Shown in pieces: positions 1-8,563 of a DNA stretch of 64,000 nt; position 1 is the stretch's first letter; each line of letters starts with the position of its first letter. Location of the stretch: NCBI RefSeq assembly GCF_902506105.1, contig NZ_LR733304.1, positions 1,326,334 to 1,390,333 of the forward strand. The letters run 5' to 3'. The DNA is from Aeromicrobium sp. 9AM (GTDB lineage: Bacteria > Actinomycetota > Actinomycetes > Propionibacteriales > Nocardioidaceae). The translations under genes were made by a program, and so were the position numbers. The notes under the pieces are model-generated. The model worked only from the letters and a program-made list of their open reading frames with translations. It was not told the DNA's origin and ran no database searches.

Positions 1-603
1 CAGGACGATCGTCCACACGGCTTCGGCGGATGCTCGAAGCGGCCGCCGCGTCACCCATACGCCAAGCGCGGCGAACGCGACGGTGACGCCCATCAGCACG
101 AGGGTGCGGCCGACCAGGCCCAGGTCACCCCAGGATCGGGTGACGAAGATGAACCCGGCGACGATGAGCCCGAGCGCGCCGAGCGTCAGCAGGATCGTGC
201 CGACGGACCAGCGGCGTTCCTTGGGCGGCGGCTGCTGCCCCATGCGCGGGTACGTCGGAAGCGGGCCGTTGGGCGGCTGACCAGGGGCGACCGGCTGCGC
301 GTACGGCGGCGCTGGCTGCTGATGGGGCATCTGCGGCGGCGGCTGCGGTGGCATCTGGGGCGGCAGCGGCTGCTGCACCGGCGGAGCTGCGAACGGGTCC
401 GGGTCAGACGTCGGTGGCGGCGTCAGCACCGTGCGATCCCGCGCGAGCGTTGCCCGGGCCAGCAGCTCGTCGGCCTGCAGCAGCGTCTGCCAGAGCTGCC
501 GGACCTCGGCCGACGTCAGGTCGAGACCGCAGTGCGGGCACGTCGACTGACCGGCGATTGCGCCGCGACAGTCCGGACAGGCTTGCGGGTCTGCGAAGCG
601 CAT
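1..603 (-). CDS. Zinc-ribbon, proline-rich membrane protein (SCO7613-like), 3' end cut by window
   Basis: The frame stays open for 201 codons from an ATG at 603 to the window edge, so the C-terminus is missing. The protein opens with a zinc-ribbon-like pair, CPDC at about residue 9 and CPHC at about residue 22. A Pro/Gln-rich linker follows (about residues 60-125), then two hydrophobic segments (about 135-155 and 163-185). This order of N-terminal zinc ribbon, disordered linker and many membrane spans is typical of large actinobacterial proteins annotated SCO7613 C-terminal domain membrane protein. The function is unknown. It lies just downstream of the RNA methyltransferase on the same strand, 21 bases away. 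Family assignment is tentative because most of the protein is outside the window. Confidence 0.6.
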   Translation of the reverse strand, partial: MRFADPQACPDCRGAIAGQSTCPHCGLDLTSAEVRQLWQTLLQADELLARATLARDRTVLTPPPTSDPDPFAAPPVQQPLPPQMPPQPPPQMPHQQPAPPYAQPVAPGQPPNGPLPTYPRMGQQPPPKERRWSVGTILLTLGALGLIVAGFIFVTRSWGDLGLVGRTLVLMGVTVAFAALGVWVTRRPLRASAEAVWTIVL

Positions 604-624
604 GGCCTCACTGTGTCCTGACGG

Positions 625-1833
625 TCACCCGCGCACAAGGACCGCCACGCATTCGACGTGATGAGTCATGGGGAACAGCGCAAAGGCGCGCAACCCCGCC
701 AAGGCGTAGCCCCGGGCACCGAACGAGGCCAGGTCGCGAGCCAGGGCTGCCGGGTCGCACGCCACGTAGACGATGCGTCGCGGCGCCAGGTCGACGATCC
801 CCGCGACGGCCTTCTTGGCGCCCGTGCGCGGTGGGTCGAGGACGACGACGTCGGCCGACTCCCCCACCGACCCGCTGCGGAGCGCGCGTTCGACGGTCTC
901 GCCGACGAGCGTGACCTGTGGGAAGTCGTGCAGGTTGCGGCGGGCGTCGCGGGATGCGCCGCGGTCCGACTCGACGCTGAGGACGAGCCCGTCCTCCCCC
1001 GCCTCGTCGGCCAGGAACGTGGTGAACAGGCCGACCCCGGCGTAGAGATCGAGCACCGTGTCGCCGGCCGCCACCTCGGCAGCTTCGATCACGGCCTCGA
1101 CCAGCGTCGCGGCGGCATCGGGATGCACCTGCCAGAAGCCCGATCCGGAGACGCGGAAGTCTGCGGCCAGGACGGACTCGACAACCGCGCCGTGTCCGCC
1201 TCGCGTCGTGCCGTCGACCGCCACGACGCCACCGACGGCCGCCTCGACGTCGTCGGGGATCGACGCGTCCGTGACCAGGAGCGTGTCGCCGGTCGACGAC
1301 ACGATCGCCTCGACCGACTCGGCGTCCCACTCGCGGCCCAGCACGGTGGGCAGACCGGGATGCGCGATCAGGCAGCGGTCGACCGGGATGATCTCGTGCG
1401 AGCGGTGCTTGCGGAGTCCTGGGCGGCCGTCGTCGTCGACCGCGAACTGCATCCGCGTACGCCAGCCCAGCGCGTCGGGCTCGACCGCCTCGACCTCGCC
1501 ATCCCAGGTGATGCCGGCGAGCCGGCGCAGCTGCTCGCGTACGACGTCGCCCAGCAGCGCGCGCTGCGTCGCAGGATCGACGTGCTGGAAGTCGCAGCCG
1601 CCGCACAGGCCGGGCCCGGCGTACGGGCACGGCGCCTCGACCCGGCCGGGTGCCGCCTCGATGACCTCGACGGCGTCGGCGCGCAGGAACGACTTCGAAC
1701 GGTCGGTGATGTGGACCCGTACGCGCTCGCCGGGCAACGTGTGGCGTACGAACACGACCTGGCCGTCAAGGCGGGCGACGCAGTGGCCCCCGTGGGCGAT
1801 CGGGCCGACGTCGACGATCGGGGCGTCGGACAT
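625..1833 (-). CDS. Class I SAM-dependent RNA methyltransferase, TrmA/RumA (RlmD) family
   Basis: 402 residues. It probably makes a 5-methyluridine in RNA. A TRAM-like domain occupies about residues 1-60. Cysteines 69, 77, 80 (in LCGGC) and 153 fit the [4Fe-4S] ligands of RumA. The SAM-binding segment is LDLYAGVGLF near residue 265, VVLDPPRTG lies near 333, and the presumed nucleophile is Cys359 in VACDPAAL. The start is the ATG at 1833, because the longer open frame upstream is antisense to nothing sensible and overlaps the permease. The permease stop lies only 2 bases upstream, so the two genes are probably co-transcribed and translationally coupled. From memory, the M. tuberculosis counterpart is Rv2689c, with the same neighbour. 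The target nucleotide cannot be told from sequence. Confidence 0.9.
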   Translation of the reverse strand: MSDAPIVDVGPIAHGGHCVARLDGQVVFVRHTLPGERVRVHITDRSKSFLRADAVEVIEAAPGRVEAPCPYAGPGLCGGCDFQHVDPATQRALLGDVVREQLRRLAGITWDGEVEAVEPDALGWRTRMQFAVDDDGRPGLRKHRSHEIIPVDRCLIAHPGLPTVLGREWDAESVEAIVSSTGDTLLVTDASIPDDVEAAVGGVVAVDGTTRGGHGAVVESVLAADFRVSGSGFWQVHPDAAATLVEAVIEAAEVAAGDTVLDLYAGVGLFTTFLADEAGEDGLVLSVESDRGASRDARRNLHDFPQVTLVGETVERALRSGSVGESADVVVLDPPRTGAKKAVAGIVDLAPRRIVYVACDPAALARDLASFGARGYALAGLRAFALFPMTHHVECVAVLVRG

Positions 1834-1835
1834 GT

Positions 1836-3848
1836 CTAACGGTCCCGGTAGCCGCGGCGGACGTCGCCCGGTGCCGGGCGGTCCTTGAAGAGGCGCTTCT
1901 TGGCGCGACCCGCGGAACTGAGCTGATAGGGCACGCTCGTGACCATGACGCCGGGCATGAACAGCAGGCGACCCTTGAGCCGCAGGGCCGTCTGGTTGTG
2001 CAGCAGCTGCTCCCACCATCGCCCGACGACGTACTCGGGGATGTAGACCGTGATGATGTCGCGGGGGCTCGACTTGCGGAGCTCCTTGACGTAGCGGATC
2101 ACGGGCCGCACGAGCTCGCGGTACGGCGAGTTGACGACCTTGAGCGGGACCTGGATCTCCATGTCCTCCCACTGCTTCATCAGGGCTTCGGTGTGCGCCG
2201 GGTCGAACTCGACCGTGAGTGCCTCGAGCGAGTTGGGCCGAGACACACGGGCGTACGCGAGGGCGCGCATCGTGGGCTTGTGGAGCTTGCTGACCAGGAC
2301 GATCGCGTGCACGCGTGACGGCAGGGTGACGTCCGAGTCGTCGATCTCCAGCTCCTCGGAGACGCGGTCGTAGTGCCGTCCGATGCCCCGCATCAGCAGG
2401 AAGATCGCGATCATCGCCACGATCGCGATCCACGCGCCGGCGAGGAACTTGGTGACGAGCACGATGACGAGGACCGTCGCGGTCATGCCGAGGCCGATCG
2501 AGTTGACGACCCTCGACCGCTTCATCAAGGCACGCGCGGACGGGTCCTTCTCGGTCCTGAGGTGCCGGTTCCAGTGCCGGATCATGCCGAGCTGGCTCAG
2601 GTTGAACGAGACGAACACGCCGACGATGTAGAGCTGGATCAGCCGGGTGACCTCGGCGTCGTACGCCTGGATCAGCGCGACCGCGGCGACCGCGAGCAGG
2701 ATGATGCCGTTGCTGAACGTCAGCCGGTCGCCACGGGTGTCGAGCTGACGGGGCAGGTAGCCGTCGCGGGCCAGGATCGAGCCGAGCACCGGGAAGCCGT
2801 TGAACGCCGTGTTGGCCGCGAGCACCAGGATGATCCCGGTGCACGCGATCGTGAAGTAGAACAGCGGGGTGAAGTCGCTGTAGAGCGACTTGGCGAGCTG
2901 GCCGATGACGGTGTTCTGCTCGTAGCCATTGCCGACCGCCGTGCCGTCGCTCTTGAGCAGCTGGCGCGCCGGGTCCTCGACGTAGTGGAGCTTCATCAGG
3001 TCGGCCAGCACCACGATGCTCATGAGCATCGTGATCGCGATGGAGCCCAGCAGCAGCAGGGTCGTCGCGGCATTCTTGCTCTTGGGCTTCTTGAACGCCG
3101 GCACGCCGTTGCTGATGGCCTCGATGCCGGTCAACGCGGTGCAGCCCGAGGAGAACGCGCGGGCCAGCAGGAAGACCATGGCGATCCCGGTGAACCCGTT
3201 CTCGAACTGGCCCTCGGGCGAGATGGAGTACTTCGCGCTCTCGGCATCGGGCAGGTCACCGGTCAGGTAGCGCGCGTAGCCCCACACACCCATCAGGATG
3301 ATGGCGATCATGAACAGGTAGGTCGGCACGGCGAACGCCTTGCCGGACTCCTTGGTGCCGCGCAGGTTCATCGCCATCAGCACGAACACCAGCACCGACG
3401 CGGCGGTGGCCTCGTGGCCGTCGAGCCACGGCAGGGCCGAGCTGGCGTTCTGGACGCCCGACGAGATGGACACGGCGACCGTGAGGACGTAGTCGACGAG
3501 CAGCGCGCTGCCGACGGTCAGGCCTGCGGTCGGGCCGAGGTTGACGGTCGCGACCTCGTAGTCACCGCCGCCGCTGGGGTAGGCGTGCACGTTCTGCCGG
3601 TAGGACATCACCACGATGGCCATGACGCACGCGACGGCGATGCCGATCTTCCAGTTGAAGGCGTACGCCGACAGTCCGCCGAGCGACAGCGTCAGGAAGA
3701 TCTCGTCGGGCGCATAGGCCACCGATGACAGCGCATCGCTCGCGAACACGGGCAGCGCGATGCGCTTCGGGAGAAGCGTCTCACCGAGCTGGGTGCTACG
3801 GAGCTTGCGGCCGACCAGCGCGCGCTTGGCGACCTCGGTGATTCCCAC
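1836..3848 (-). CDS. APC/KUP-superfamily permease, KimA-like potassium importer candidate
   Basis: 670 residues: about 12 membrane segments in the first 480, then a soluble C-terminal domain of about 180. The N-terminal signature (LPVFASDALSSVAYAPDEI near residue 32, SYRQNVHAYPSGGGDYEVA near 80, LLVDYVLTVAVS near 115) closely resembles Bacillus subtilis KimA (formerly YdaO), a proton-coupled K+ importer that was long mislabelled an amino-acid permease. The gene is divergent from two TrkA/RCK regulatory proteins, which supports a potassium role. Start is GTG at 3848, preceded by a −10 box TAGCAT eight bases upstream, so the mRNA is probably leaderless. Amino-acid transport remains possible. 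Assignment to the family is firm; the substrate is inferred. Confidence 0.85.
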   Translation of the reverse strand: MGITEVAKRALVGRKLRSTQLGETLLPKRIALPVFASDALSSVAYAPDEIFLTLSLGGLSAYAFNWKIGIAVACVMAIVVMSYRQNVHAYPSGGGDYEVATVNLGPTAGLTVGSALLVDYVLTVAVSISSGVQNASSALPWLDGHEATAASVLVFVLMAMNLRGTKESGKAFAVPTYLFMIAIILMGVWGYARYLTGDLPDAESAKYSISPEGQFENGFTGIAMVFLLARAFSSGCTALTGIEAISNGVPAFKKPKSKNAATTLLLLGSIAITMLMSIVVLADLMKLHYVEDPARQLLKSDGTAVGNGYEQNTVIGQLAKSLYSDFTPLFYFTIACTGIILVLAANTAFNGFPVLGSILARDGYLPRQLDTRGDRLTFSNGIILLAVAAVALIQAYDAEVTRLIQLYIVGVFVSFNLSQLGMIRHWNRHLRTEKDPSARALMKRSRVVNSIGLGMTATVLVIVLVTKFLAGAWIAIVAMIAIFLLMRGIGRHYDRVSEELEIDDSDVTLPSRVHAIVLVSKLHKPTMRALAYARVSRPNSLEALTVEFDPAHTEALMKQWEDMEIQVPLKVVNSPYRELVRPVIRYVKELRKSSPRDIITVYIPEYVVGRWWEQLLHNQTALRLKGRLLFMPGVMVTSVPYQLSSAGRAKKRLFKDRPAPGDVRRGYRDR

Positions 3849-3856
3849 GAGAGACG

Positions 3857-3862
3857 ATGCTA
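3857..3862 (-). promoter_or_regulatory. −10 box TAGCAT of the permease gene
   Basis: TAGCAT on the minus strand ends 8 bases before the GTG at 3848, which places the transcription start at or next to the start codon. There is no Shine-Dalgarno sequence in the gap. No good −35 is visible. Confidence 0.5.
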
Positions 3863-3905
3863 GACCTCACACTGGATGGGCACCGCGCCAACTCCCGTTG
3901 CGGTG

Positions 3906-3911
3906 TAGCGT
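3906..3911 (+). promoter_or_regulatory. −10 box TAGCGT of the trkA pair
   Basis: TAGCGT lies 7 bases before the GTG at 3919, and no ribosome binding site follows, so the first trkA gene is probably read from a leaderless mRNA. Confidence 0.5.
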
Positions 3912-3918
3912 CGCCTGC

Positions 3919-4581
3919 GTGCACATCGTGATCATGGGCTGCGGCCGAGTCGGTTCGACCCTCAGCCGAAGCCTCGAGGAGCGCGGCCACACCACGGCCG
4001 TCATCGACTCCAACCCCGACGCGTTCAGGCGACTCGGCCCCGGTTTCAGTGGCATCACGGTGACCGGCATGGGCTTCGACCGTGACGTCCTGATCAAGGC
4101 CGGGATCGAGCGTGCCGACGCGTTCGCCGCCGTGTCGAGCGGTGACAACTCCAACATCATCTCCGCGCGTGTCGCCCGAGAGCAGTTCAAGGTCGACAAC
4201 GTCGTCGCCCGCATCTACGACCCGGGCCGGGCCGAGGTCTACGAGCGGCTCGGCGTCCCCACGGTCGCGACGGTCCCCTGGGCGGCCGACCAGGTGCTGC
4301 GGCGCGTCGTCCCGGCCGGCACCGAGCCTGCCTGGCGCGACCAGACCGGCGAGGTCCGCCTCGACCAGGTCTACGCGCCGATCCCGTGGATCAGCCGCCG
4401 CATCGCCGAGCTCGAGGACGCTGCCGGCGTACGCGTCGCCTATCTGCGGCGTCTCGGCACCGGCGTCATCGCCACGCCCGACACCGTGATCCAGGAGGGC
4501 GACTACTTGAGCCTGTTCATGCGCGAGGACAACACCAGCAAGGCACTCGCCGCCCTCGAAGCCGGGCCGGAGGACGACTGA
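3919..4581 (+). CDS. TrkA-family (RCK) potassium regulatory protein, first of pair (CeoB-like)
   Basis: 220 residues. It starts with a Rossmann nucleotide-binding fold: G7-x-G9-x2-G12 (MGCGRVG) and an acidic residue, Asp30, at the end of the second strand, as in NAD(H)-binding TrkA N-domains. A TrkA-C-like domain follows from about residue 140 to 215. Such proteins sit on the cytoplasmic face of K+ channels or transporters and gate them in response to nucleotide. The GTG at 3919 was chosen because it places the glycine motif at the usual position and follows a −10 box; the longer open frame upstream overlaps the divergent permease. The stop shares one base with the ATG of the second trkA gene. 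Equivalent to ceoB (Rv2691) by content and position. Confidence 0.9.
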   Translation: MHIVIMGCGRVGSTLSRSLEERGHTTAVIDSNPDAFRRLGPGFSGITVTGMGFDRDVLIKAGIERADAFAAVSSGDNSNIISARVAREQFKVDNVVARIYDPGRAEVYERLGVPTVATVPWAADQVLRRVVPAGTEPAWRDQTGEVRLDQVYAPIPWISRRIAELEDAAGVRVAYLRRLGTGVIATPDTVIQEGDYLSLFMREDNTSKALAALEAGPEDD

Positions 4582-5243
4582 TGCGCGTCGTAATCGCCGG
4601 AGCAGGTGCCGTCGGCCGTTCGGTCGCCCAGGAGCTCATCGACAACGGGCACTCCGTGCTCCTGATCGACAAGTCCCCCGCATCGATTCGCGCCGATGCC
4701 GTTCCCGAGGCGCAGTGGCTGCTCGCCGACGCCTGCGAGCTGTCCTCGCTCGAGGAGGCGCAGCTCGAGTCGTGCGACGTCGTCATCGCGTCGACCGGCG
4801 ATGACAAGGCCAACCTCGTCATCTCCCTGCTCGCCAAGACCGAGTTCGCCGTCCCGCGGACGGTCGGCCGGGTCAACCACCCCAGCAACGAGTGGCTCTT
4901 CAGCGAGTCGTGGGGCGTCGACGTCTCGGTGTCCACGCCGCGCATCATGTCGGCGCTGGTCGAGGAGGCGGTCTCGGTCGGTGACCTGGTGCGCCTGTTC
5001 ACGTTCCGGCAGAGCAACACCAACCTGGTCGAGCTCACGATGCCCGAGGACTCCCCGTACGTCGGCAAGCGGGTCGGCGAGGTGCCGTGGCCCGACGACG
5101 TCGTGCTGGTGGCGATCCTGCGGGACAACGCGATCCAGACGCCTGACGCGGACCGGTCGCTGGAGTCCGGCGACGAGCTGCTGTTCGTGACGCCGGAGGA
5201 CGCCGAGGACCACCTGGGCGAGCTCCTCTCCCCCAAGCACTGA
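4581..5243 (+). CDS. TrkA-family (RCK) potassium regulatory protein, second of pair (CeoC-like)
   Basis: 220 residues, the same length and fold as the preceding gene: G7-x-G9-x2-G12 in IAGAGAVG, Asp30 in LLID, and a TrkA-C domain from about residue 135. Its ATG overlaps the previous TGA (TGATG), the classical arrangement for making two subunits in equal amounts, so the two probably form a hetero-oligomeric RCK assembly. No TrkH/TrkG channel gene is nearby. The only candidate partner in the window is the divergent KimA-like permease. Matches ceoC (Rv2692) in position. Confidence 0.9.
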   Translation: MRVVIAGAGAVGRSVAQELIDNGHSVLLIDKSPASIRADAVPEAQWLLADACELSSLEEAQLESCDVVIASTGDDKANLVISLLAKTEFAVPRTVGRVNHPSNEWLFSESWGVDVSVSTPRIMSALVEEAVSVGDLVRLFTFRQSNTNLVELTMPEDSPYVGKRVGEVPWPDDVVLVAILRDNAIQTPDADRSLESGDELLFVTPEDAEDHLGELLSPKH

Positions 5244-5370
5244 GCCAAAGGCGCCACGCAACCCCTCGCCGCAAGGGTGGAGGACCACTGCGGCAGGGTG
5301 CGCGCTGACGAGGCCGTTGTGGCCCGTCGACGAGCGGACGACGCACCGCAGGATGACTCAGCAACGGCGC

Positions 5371-5400
5371 TTGTCGATGGGCGACAACTGACTTGTCAGT
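5371..5400. repeat. Small hairpins between trkA pair and DUF3159 gene
   Basis: The 216-base gap 5244-5459 between convergent genes holds two short inverted repeats: TTGTCG/CGACAA at 5371-5376 and 5382-5387, and ACTGAC-TT-GTCAGT at 5387-5400. They may act together as a weak terminator. Nothing else recognisable lies in the gap. Confidence 0.35.
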
Positions 5401-5459
5401 GCTCGTGCCCAGCAGGCAGGAGCCGAACGCAGCGAGCAAAGTGGTCGCCTTGAAGGACT

Positions 5460-6125
5460 TCAGGCTTGCTTGCGCTCGATCGGGGTGTGGTTGCGACCCA
5501 GCAGCCAGGCCATCGCGGCGAACGAGGCGATCTGCAGCGGCCAGCCCAGCGCGATCTTGGAGGTGCCGAGGAGTGCGACGTGGTCGGTGGCCCACAACGG
5601 GTACTGCACCACGACGCGCAGGATGCACGGCGCGGCCATCATCCAGGTGAGCTGTGAGCACAGCTTCACGAGCCCGCGGTCCTCGTGCCACGCCGTCGGG
5701 TCGCCGGTGACGCTGCCGATCATGAACCCGAGCAGCGGCCAGCCGACGATGATCGACAGGATGAAGACGACCGCGTAGCCGCCGTTGTAGAGGATGCCCG
5801 GCAGGAAGACGTCGCGCGCCTCTCCGGAGCGCGACGCGAAGATCGCGGCGATGCCGATGCCGAACAGCGAGTTGAGCACGAACTGCACGGTCGAGCGCTG
5901 CGCCAGGCGTACGACCAGGAGTGCAACGGTCGCGACGACGCTGATGATCAGCGACAGCTTGAGGTCGTGGGAGATGATCCAGCAGATCGTGAACAGCGCC
6001 GTGGGCACCGCGCTCTCGATGATGCCGCGCCGGCCGCCAAGGGCCTTGGCCAGCTGTCCTCGGACGAGCTGCTCGACGGTCTCGTACGCGTCAGTCCCCG
6101 GATCGGCTCCGTGGGGAGTGGTCAT
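5460..6125 (-). CDS. DUF3159 integral membrane protein
   Basis: 221 residues with about five or six hydrophobic segments between residues 40 and 210, and a short charged N-terminus (residues 1-35). The motifs VRLAQRSTVQFVLNS near residue 72 and GDPTAWHEDRG near 144 fit the DUF3159 family. Its role is unknown. It forms the end of a tight minus-strand run of dut, DUF3710, OB-fold protein and this gene; its ATG overlaps the OB-fold stop by 4 bases. The same order is conserved in mycobacteria (Rv2693c-Rv2697c, from memory), so a link to nucleotide or nucleic-acid metabolism has been conserved but not explained. Confidence 0.85.
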   Translation of the reverse strand: MTTPHGADPGTDAYETVEQLVRGQLAKALGGRRGIIESAVPTALFTICWIISHDLKLSLIISVVATVALLVVRLAQRSTVQFVLNSLFGIGIAAIFASRSGEARDVFLPGILYNGGYAVVFILSIIVGWPLLGFMIGSVTGDPTAWHEDRGLVKLCSQLTWMMAAPCILRVVVQYPLWATDHVALLGTSKIALGWPLQIASFAAMAWLLGRNHTPIERKQA

Positions 6126-6472
6126 GCCTCGAGTTCGTAACGTGGGTTGTAGATCACGCGGTCACCGCCGCGCATGCCGATGCGGCCGTACGCCTTGAGC
6201 TGCCGGCCGGCCGAGACGCCTTCGATCTTGCGGCGGCCGAGCCAGATCAGGGTCACACAGTCCGAACCGTCGTAGAGCTCGGCCTCGAGGGCCGTGACGC
6301 CGTCGACGGGACGCAGCGTGACGGAGCGCAGGACGCCGTGGATCGTGACGACGGCGCGGTCGGCCTGGGACGCGATGAGCTTGCAGCCGGCCTTGGCGGC
6401 GTCGTGCTGGAGCTCCTCTGCCTCGATGTTCTCGGTCGAGAGTCGTTCAAGGGTTCTGCTGATGCGTCCCAT
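6122..6472 (-). CDS. OB-fold nucleic-acid-binding domain protein (Rv2694c-like)
   Basis: 116 residues. After a short N-terminal helix (about 1-25) the protein is an OB-fold of the tRNA_anti type: AVVTIHGVLRSVTLRP near residue 40, CVTLIWLGRRKIEGV near 72 and LKAYGRIGMRGGDRVIYNPRYEL at the C-terminus. This resembles the wedge or anticodon-binding OB domain seen in RecG and lysyl-tRNA synthetase. It probably binds single-stranded nucleic acid, but no partner is known. Its start lies 9 bases from the DUF3710 stop and its stop overlaps the DUF3159 start, so all are one transcript. Confidence 0.85.
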   Translation of the reverse strand: MGRISRTLERLSTENIEAEELQHDAAKAGCKLIASQADRAVVTIHGVLRSVTLRPVDGVTALEAELYDGSDCVTLIWLGRRKIEGVSAGRQLKAYGRIGMRGGDRVIYNPRYELEA

Positions 6473-6481
6473 GCTGAAATT

Positions 6482-7111
6482 CTACTCCTCGGTCGATGCG
6501 GCGACGGCGTTCTCGGGCAGTGTGAGCAACAGCGCCTCGCGCGGGATGCGGGCCTCGTTGCCGCGCACCACGATGACGTCGCGGAAGGCCTGCATCAGCG
6601 GGCCTTCGTCGCTGGGATTGAGGCCGGCCTCGCCGAGGAACGTTCCTCGGAGCAGCCAGCGCGGGCCCTCCACGCCGACGATGCGGCTGGGCTGGAAGCC
6701 CTCCTCACCGTCCGGCAGCTCGACCGGCACGCTCACGTGGAGCTCCGGGCCGAATGGCCCGTCGATCTGCTCGCTCGTTCCGCCCAGACGGGTGACCTCG
6801 AGGATCAGGTCGTCGCGCACCTCGTCCCACAGTCCGCCGGAGCGGGTCGCGGCGAACGCCCGCACCTCGAGCGCGGCATCCTCGGCAACCATGACGACCG
6901 ATGCGATCTGGCCCTCCTCGCCCTCGGCCGGCAGCTGGATCGAGAACGCCTCCTGCCCACGTACGAGCAGGGGTCCGAGGTCGACGTACGACGGGTCACC
7001 CTCGGGCGACTTCTCCGACGCGTCCCACGGACCGTTGGCGCGTACGTCTGGCGGGTTCTCGACCTCGACGACGTCCTCGTCGACCTGGTCCTTCTTGCGG
7101 CGGCGCACCAT
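6482..7111 (-). CDS. DUF3710 domain-containing protein
   Basis: 209 residues, soluble, acidic. It begins with a basic stretch (MVRRRKKDQ) and an acidic linker to about residue 45, followed by a domain with alternating strands. PSRIVGVEGPRWLLRGTFLG near residue 143 and ENAVAASTEE at the end are typical of DUF3710. The function is unknown; the family is confined to Actinobacteria and nearly always lies next to dut, as here. Its ATG shares one base with the dut stop (TGATG), so the two are translationally coupled. An accessory role in dUTP metabolism is only guilt by association. Confidence 0.85.
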   Translation of the reverse strand: MVRRRKKDQVDEDVVEVENPPDVRANGPWDASEKSPEGDPSYVDLGPLLVRGQEAFSIQLPAEGEEGQIASVVMVAEDAALEVRAFAATRSGGLWDEVRDDLILEVTRLGGTSEQIDGPFGPELHVSVPVELPDGEEGFQPSRIVGVEGPRWLLRGTFLGEAGLNPSDEGPLMQAFRDVIVVRGNEARIPREALLLTLPENAVAASTEE

Positions 7112-7578
7112 CAGCTTCTCTCCCCGTGGGCTTCGGCGGTCGCGTGACCGCCGGTCGAACCGTATCCTCCGGCACCGCGTACCGAGTCGGGCAGTGACTC
7201 GGTCTCGGTGAACACCACCCGTTCGACCCGCTGGATGACCAGCTGCGCGACGCGGTCGCCGCGCGTCAGCTGGACGGACTCGCGGGGGTCGTGGTTGACC
7301 AGGAGGACCTTGATCTCCCCACGGTAACCCGCATCGATCGTTCCCGGGGTGTTGACGATCGACAGGCCATGACGCAGGGCCAGTCCGGAGCGGGGGTGGA
7401 CGAAGGCAGCGAGGCCTTCGGGCAGCGCCACGGCGATGCCGGTGGGGACGAGCACCCGCTCGCCCGGTGCCAGGTCGACGTCGACGGTCGTCACGAGGTC
7501 GGCTCCTGCGTCGCCGGGGTGCGCGTACGCCGGGAGCGGGACTCCCGGATCCAGCCGGGTGATGCTGACCTCGAACAT
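7111..7578 (-). CDS. dut: Deoxyuridine 5'-triphosphate nucleotidohydrolase (dUTPase)
   Basis: 155 residues, trimeric-type dUTPase that splits dUTP to dUMP and pyrophosphate, supplying thymidylate precursor and keeping uracil out of DNA. All five motifs are present: HPGDAGADL (20-28), [11 protein letters not shown] (62-72), [11 protein letters not shown] (80-90, with catalytic Asp82), GDRVAQLVI (107-115) and [12 protein letters not shown] (134-145). The ATG at 7578 is preceded by a −10 box TAGGGT (7586-7591) only 7 bases away, indicating a leaderless mRNA; the frame extends 15 codons further but without support. It heads the minus-strand operon that runs to DUF3159. Confidence 0.96.
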   Translation of the reverse strand: MFEVSITRLDPGVPLPAYAHPGDAGADLVTTVDVDLAPGERVLVPTGIAVALPEGLAAFVHPRSGLALRHGLSIVNTPGTIDAGYRGEIKVLLVNHDPRESVQLTRGDRVAQLVIQRVERVVFTETESLPDSVRGAGGYGSTGGHATAEAHGERS

Positions 7579-7585
7579 GGCAGCG

Positions 7586-7591
7586 ACCCTA
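7586..7591 (-). promoter_or_regulatory. −10 box TAGGGT of dut operon
   Basis: Hexamer TAGGGT ends 7 bases before the dut ATG at 7578, with no ribosome binding site between. Fits a leaderless actinobacterial promoter. Confidence 0.5.
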
Positions 7592-7632
7592 CCTGCGTCG
7601 GAGTGCTGGCCGGCATGAGGCAAGGTTGAACC

Positions 7633-8136
7633 GTGACGACGTACCGCGAACGCCTGACCGCCCCGGCATCCTGGTGGCTGGCCGCCCTGGTGTTCGCCGC
7701 CGCATGGGGCTGGATCATGCTCGTCGCGACGAACTGGTCGATCGCGATCGTCGCGACGGTCATCGTCGCCGCACCGTGCCTGTACGCCGTCTGGCGCTAC
7801 GGCTCCCTGCTGATCTCGGTGGACGCCGACGGCCTACGGGTGGGTCGCGCGTCGATCGATCCCGCTCACGTCGGAGCGGTGGAGCCGCTGCACCGGGCGG
7901 ACTACCGGCTCAAGCTCGGCACGGACGCCGACGCCCGCGCCTATCTCGTCACCCGCCCCTACATCGACAGGGGCGTGCTCGTCCCGGTCGCTGACGACAC
8001 CGACCCCACGCCCTACTGGATCGTGTCGAGCCGCCGTCCGGACGCGCTCGCCGCTGCTCTGGGCCACACTGAGAATGCGCCGGCGCCGGCGCACGACCCG
8101 AACGGAGACACCCCCGGTGGCGAAGAAGAAGGCTAA
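7633..8136 (+). CDS. DUF3093 membrane protein
   Basis: 167 residues. Two hydrophobic helices (about 13-32 and 36-52) are followed by a soluble domain with [27 protein letters not shown] near residue 60 and [16 protein letters not shown] near 127, matching DUF3093. The GTG at 7633 is divergent from dut with 54 bases between the start codons. The last 20 bases overlap the start of the DUF4235 gene. The function is unknown; the family is conserved next to dut in Actinobacteria (Rv2698 in M. tuberculosis, from memory). Confidence 0.85.
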   Translation: MTTYRERLTAPASWWLAALVFAAAWGWIMLVATNWSIAIVATVIVAAPCLYAVWRYGSLLISVDADGLRVGRASIDPAHVGAVEPLHRADYRLKLGTDADARAYLVTRPYIDRGVLVPVADDTDPTPYWIVSSRRPDALAAALGHTENAPAPAHDPNGDTPGGEEEG

Positions 8137-8563
8137 GCAGGCCGACAAGCTCCTGGCCGAGGCTGCCACGACGCCCAAGACCAAGGCACCCGGCAAGGGC
8201 GCGTGGAGACTCATGGACCGCGGCTCGTCGATCGTGGCCGGCCTGCTGGCGCAGCGCGCGTCGGTCCTGGCGTGGCGCGCCGTCACCGGCAAGAAGCCAC
8301 CGAGCAGCGGGCGGCACCCCGACGTGACGACCGGCGAGGCCGTGGCCTGGGCCGTCGTGGGCGGGGCGATCATCGAGCTCGTCAAGGTCGGCGTACGCCG
8401 TGGCACCGCGACCTACTGGGTCAAGTCGACCGGTCACCTGCCGCCGGGCATGAAGCCCCTCGAGAACTCGACCCCGGACAACGCAAAGGAGCCGGTCCTT
8501 GCGGATCCGGCTCCCGAACGTTCGACCAAGAAGAAGGTCAGTAGGCGCAGTCGCGGCAGATGA
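8117..8563 (+). CDS. DUF4235 domain-containing membrane protein
   Basis: 148 residues. The N-terminus is lysine-rich ([13 protein letters not shown]), followed by GKGAWRLMDRGSSIVAGLLAQ near residue 29 and a hydrophobic stretch GEAVAWAVVGGAIIELVKVGV near 73, the usual DUF4235 layout. The C-terminal tail is again basic. The start at the GTG at 8117 is set by GGAG at 8104-8107. It overlaps the DUF3093 gene by 20 bases in another frame, and its tail overlaps the convergent DUF4193 gene by 26 bases. The function is unknown. Confidence 0.8.
   Translation: MAKKKAKQADKLLAEAATTPKTKAPGKGAWRLMDRGSSIVAGLLAQRASVLAWRAVTGKKPPSSGRHPDVTTGEAVAWAVVGGAIIELVKVGVRRGTATYWVKSTGHLPPGMKPLENSTPDNAKEPVLADPAPERSTKKKVSRRSRGR

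Noticed and set aside
5393-5650. 85-residue plus-strand frame overlapping the end of the DUF3159 gene
   Set aside because: Arg/Ala-rich shadow composition with no ribosome site or motif; the minus-strand DUF3159 frame explains the region.
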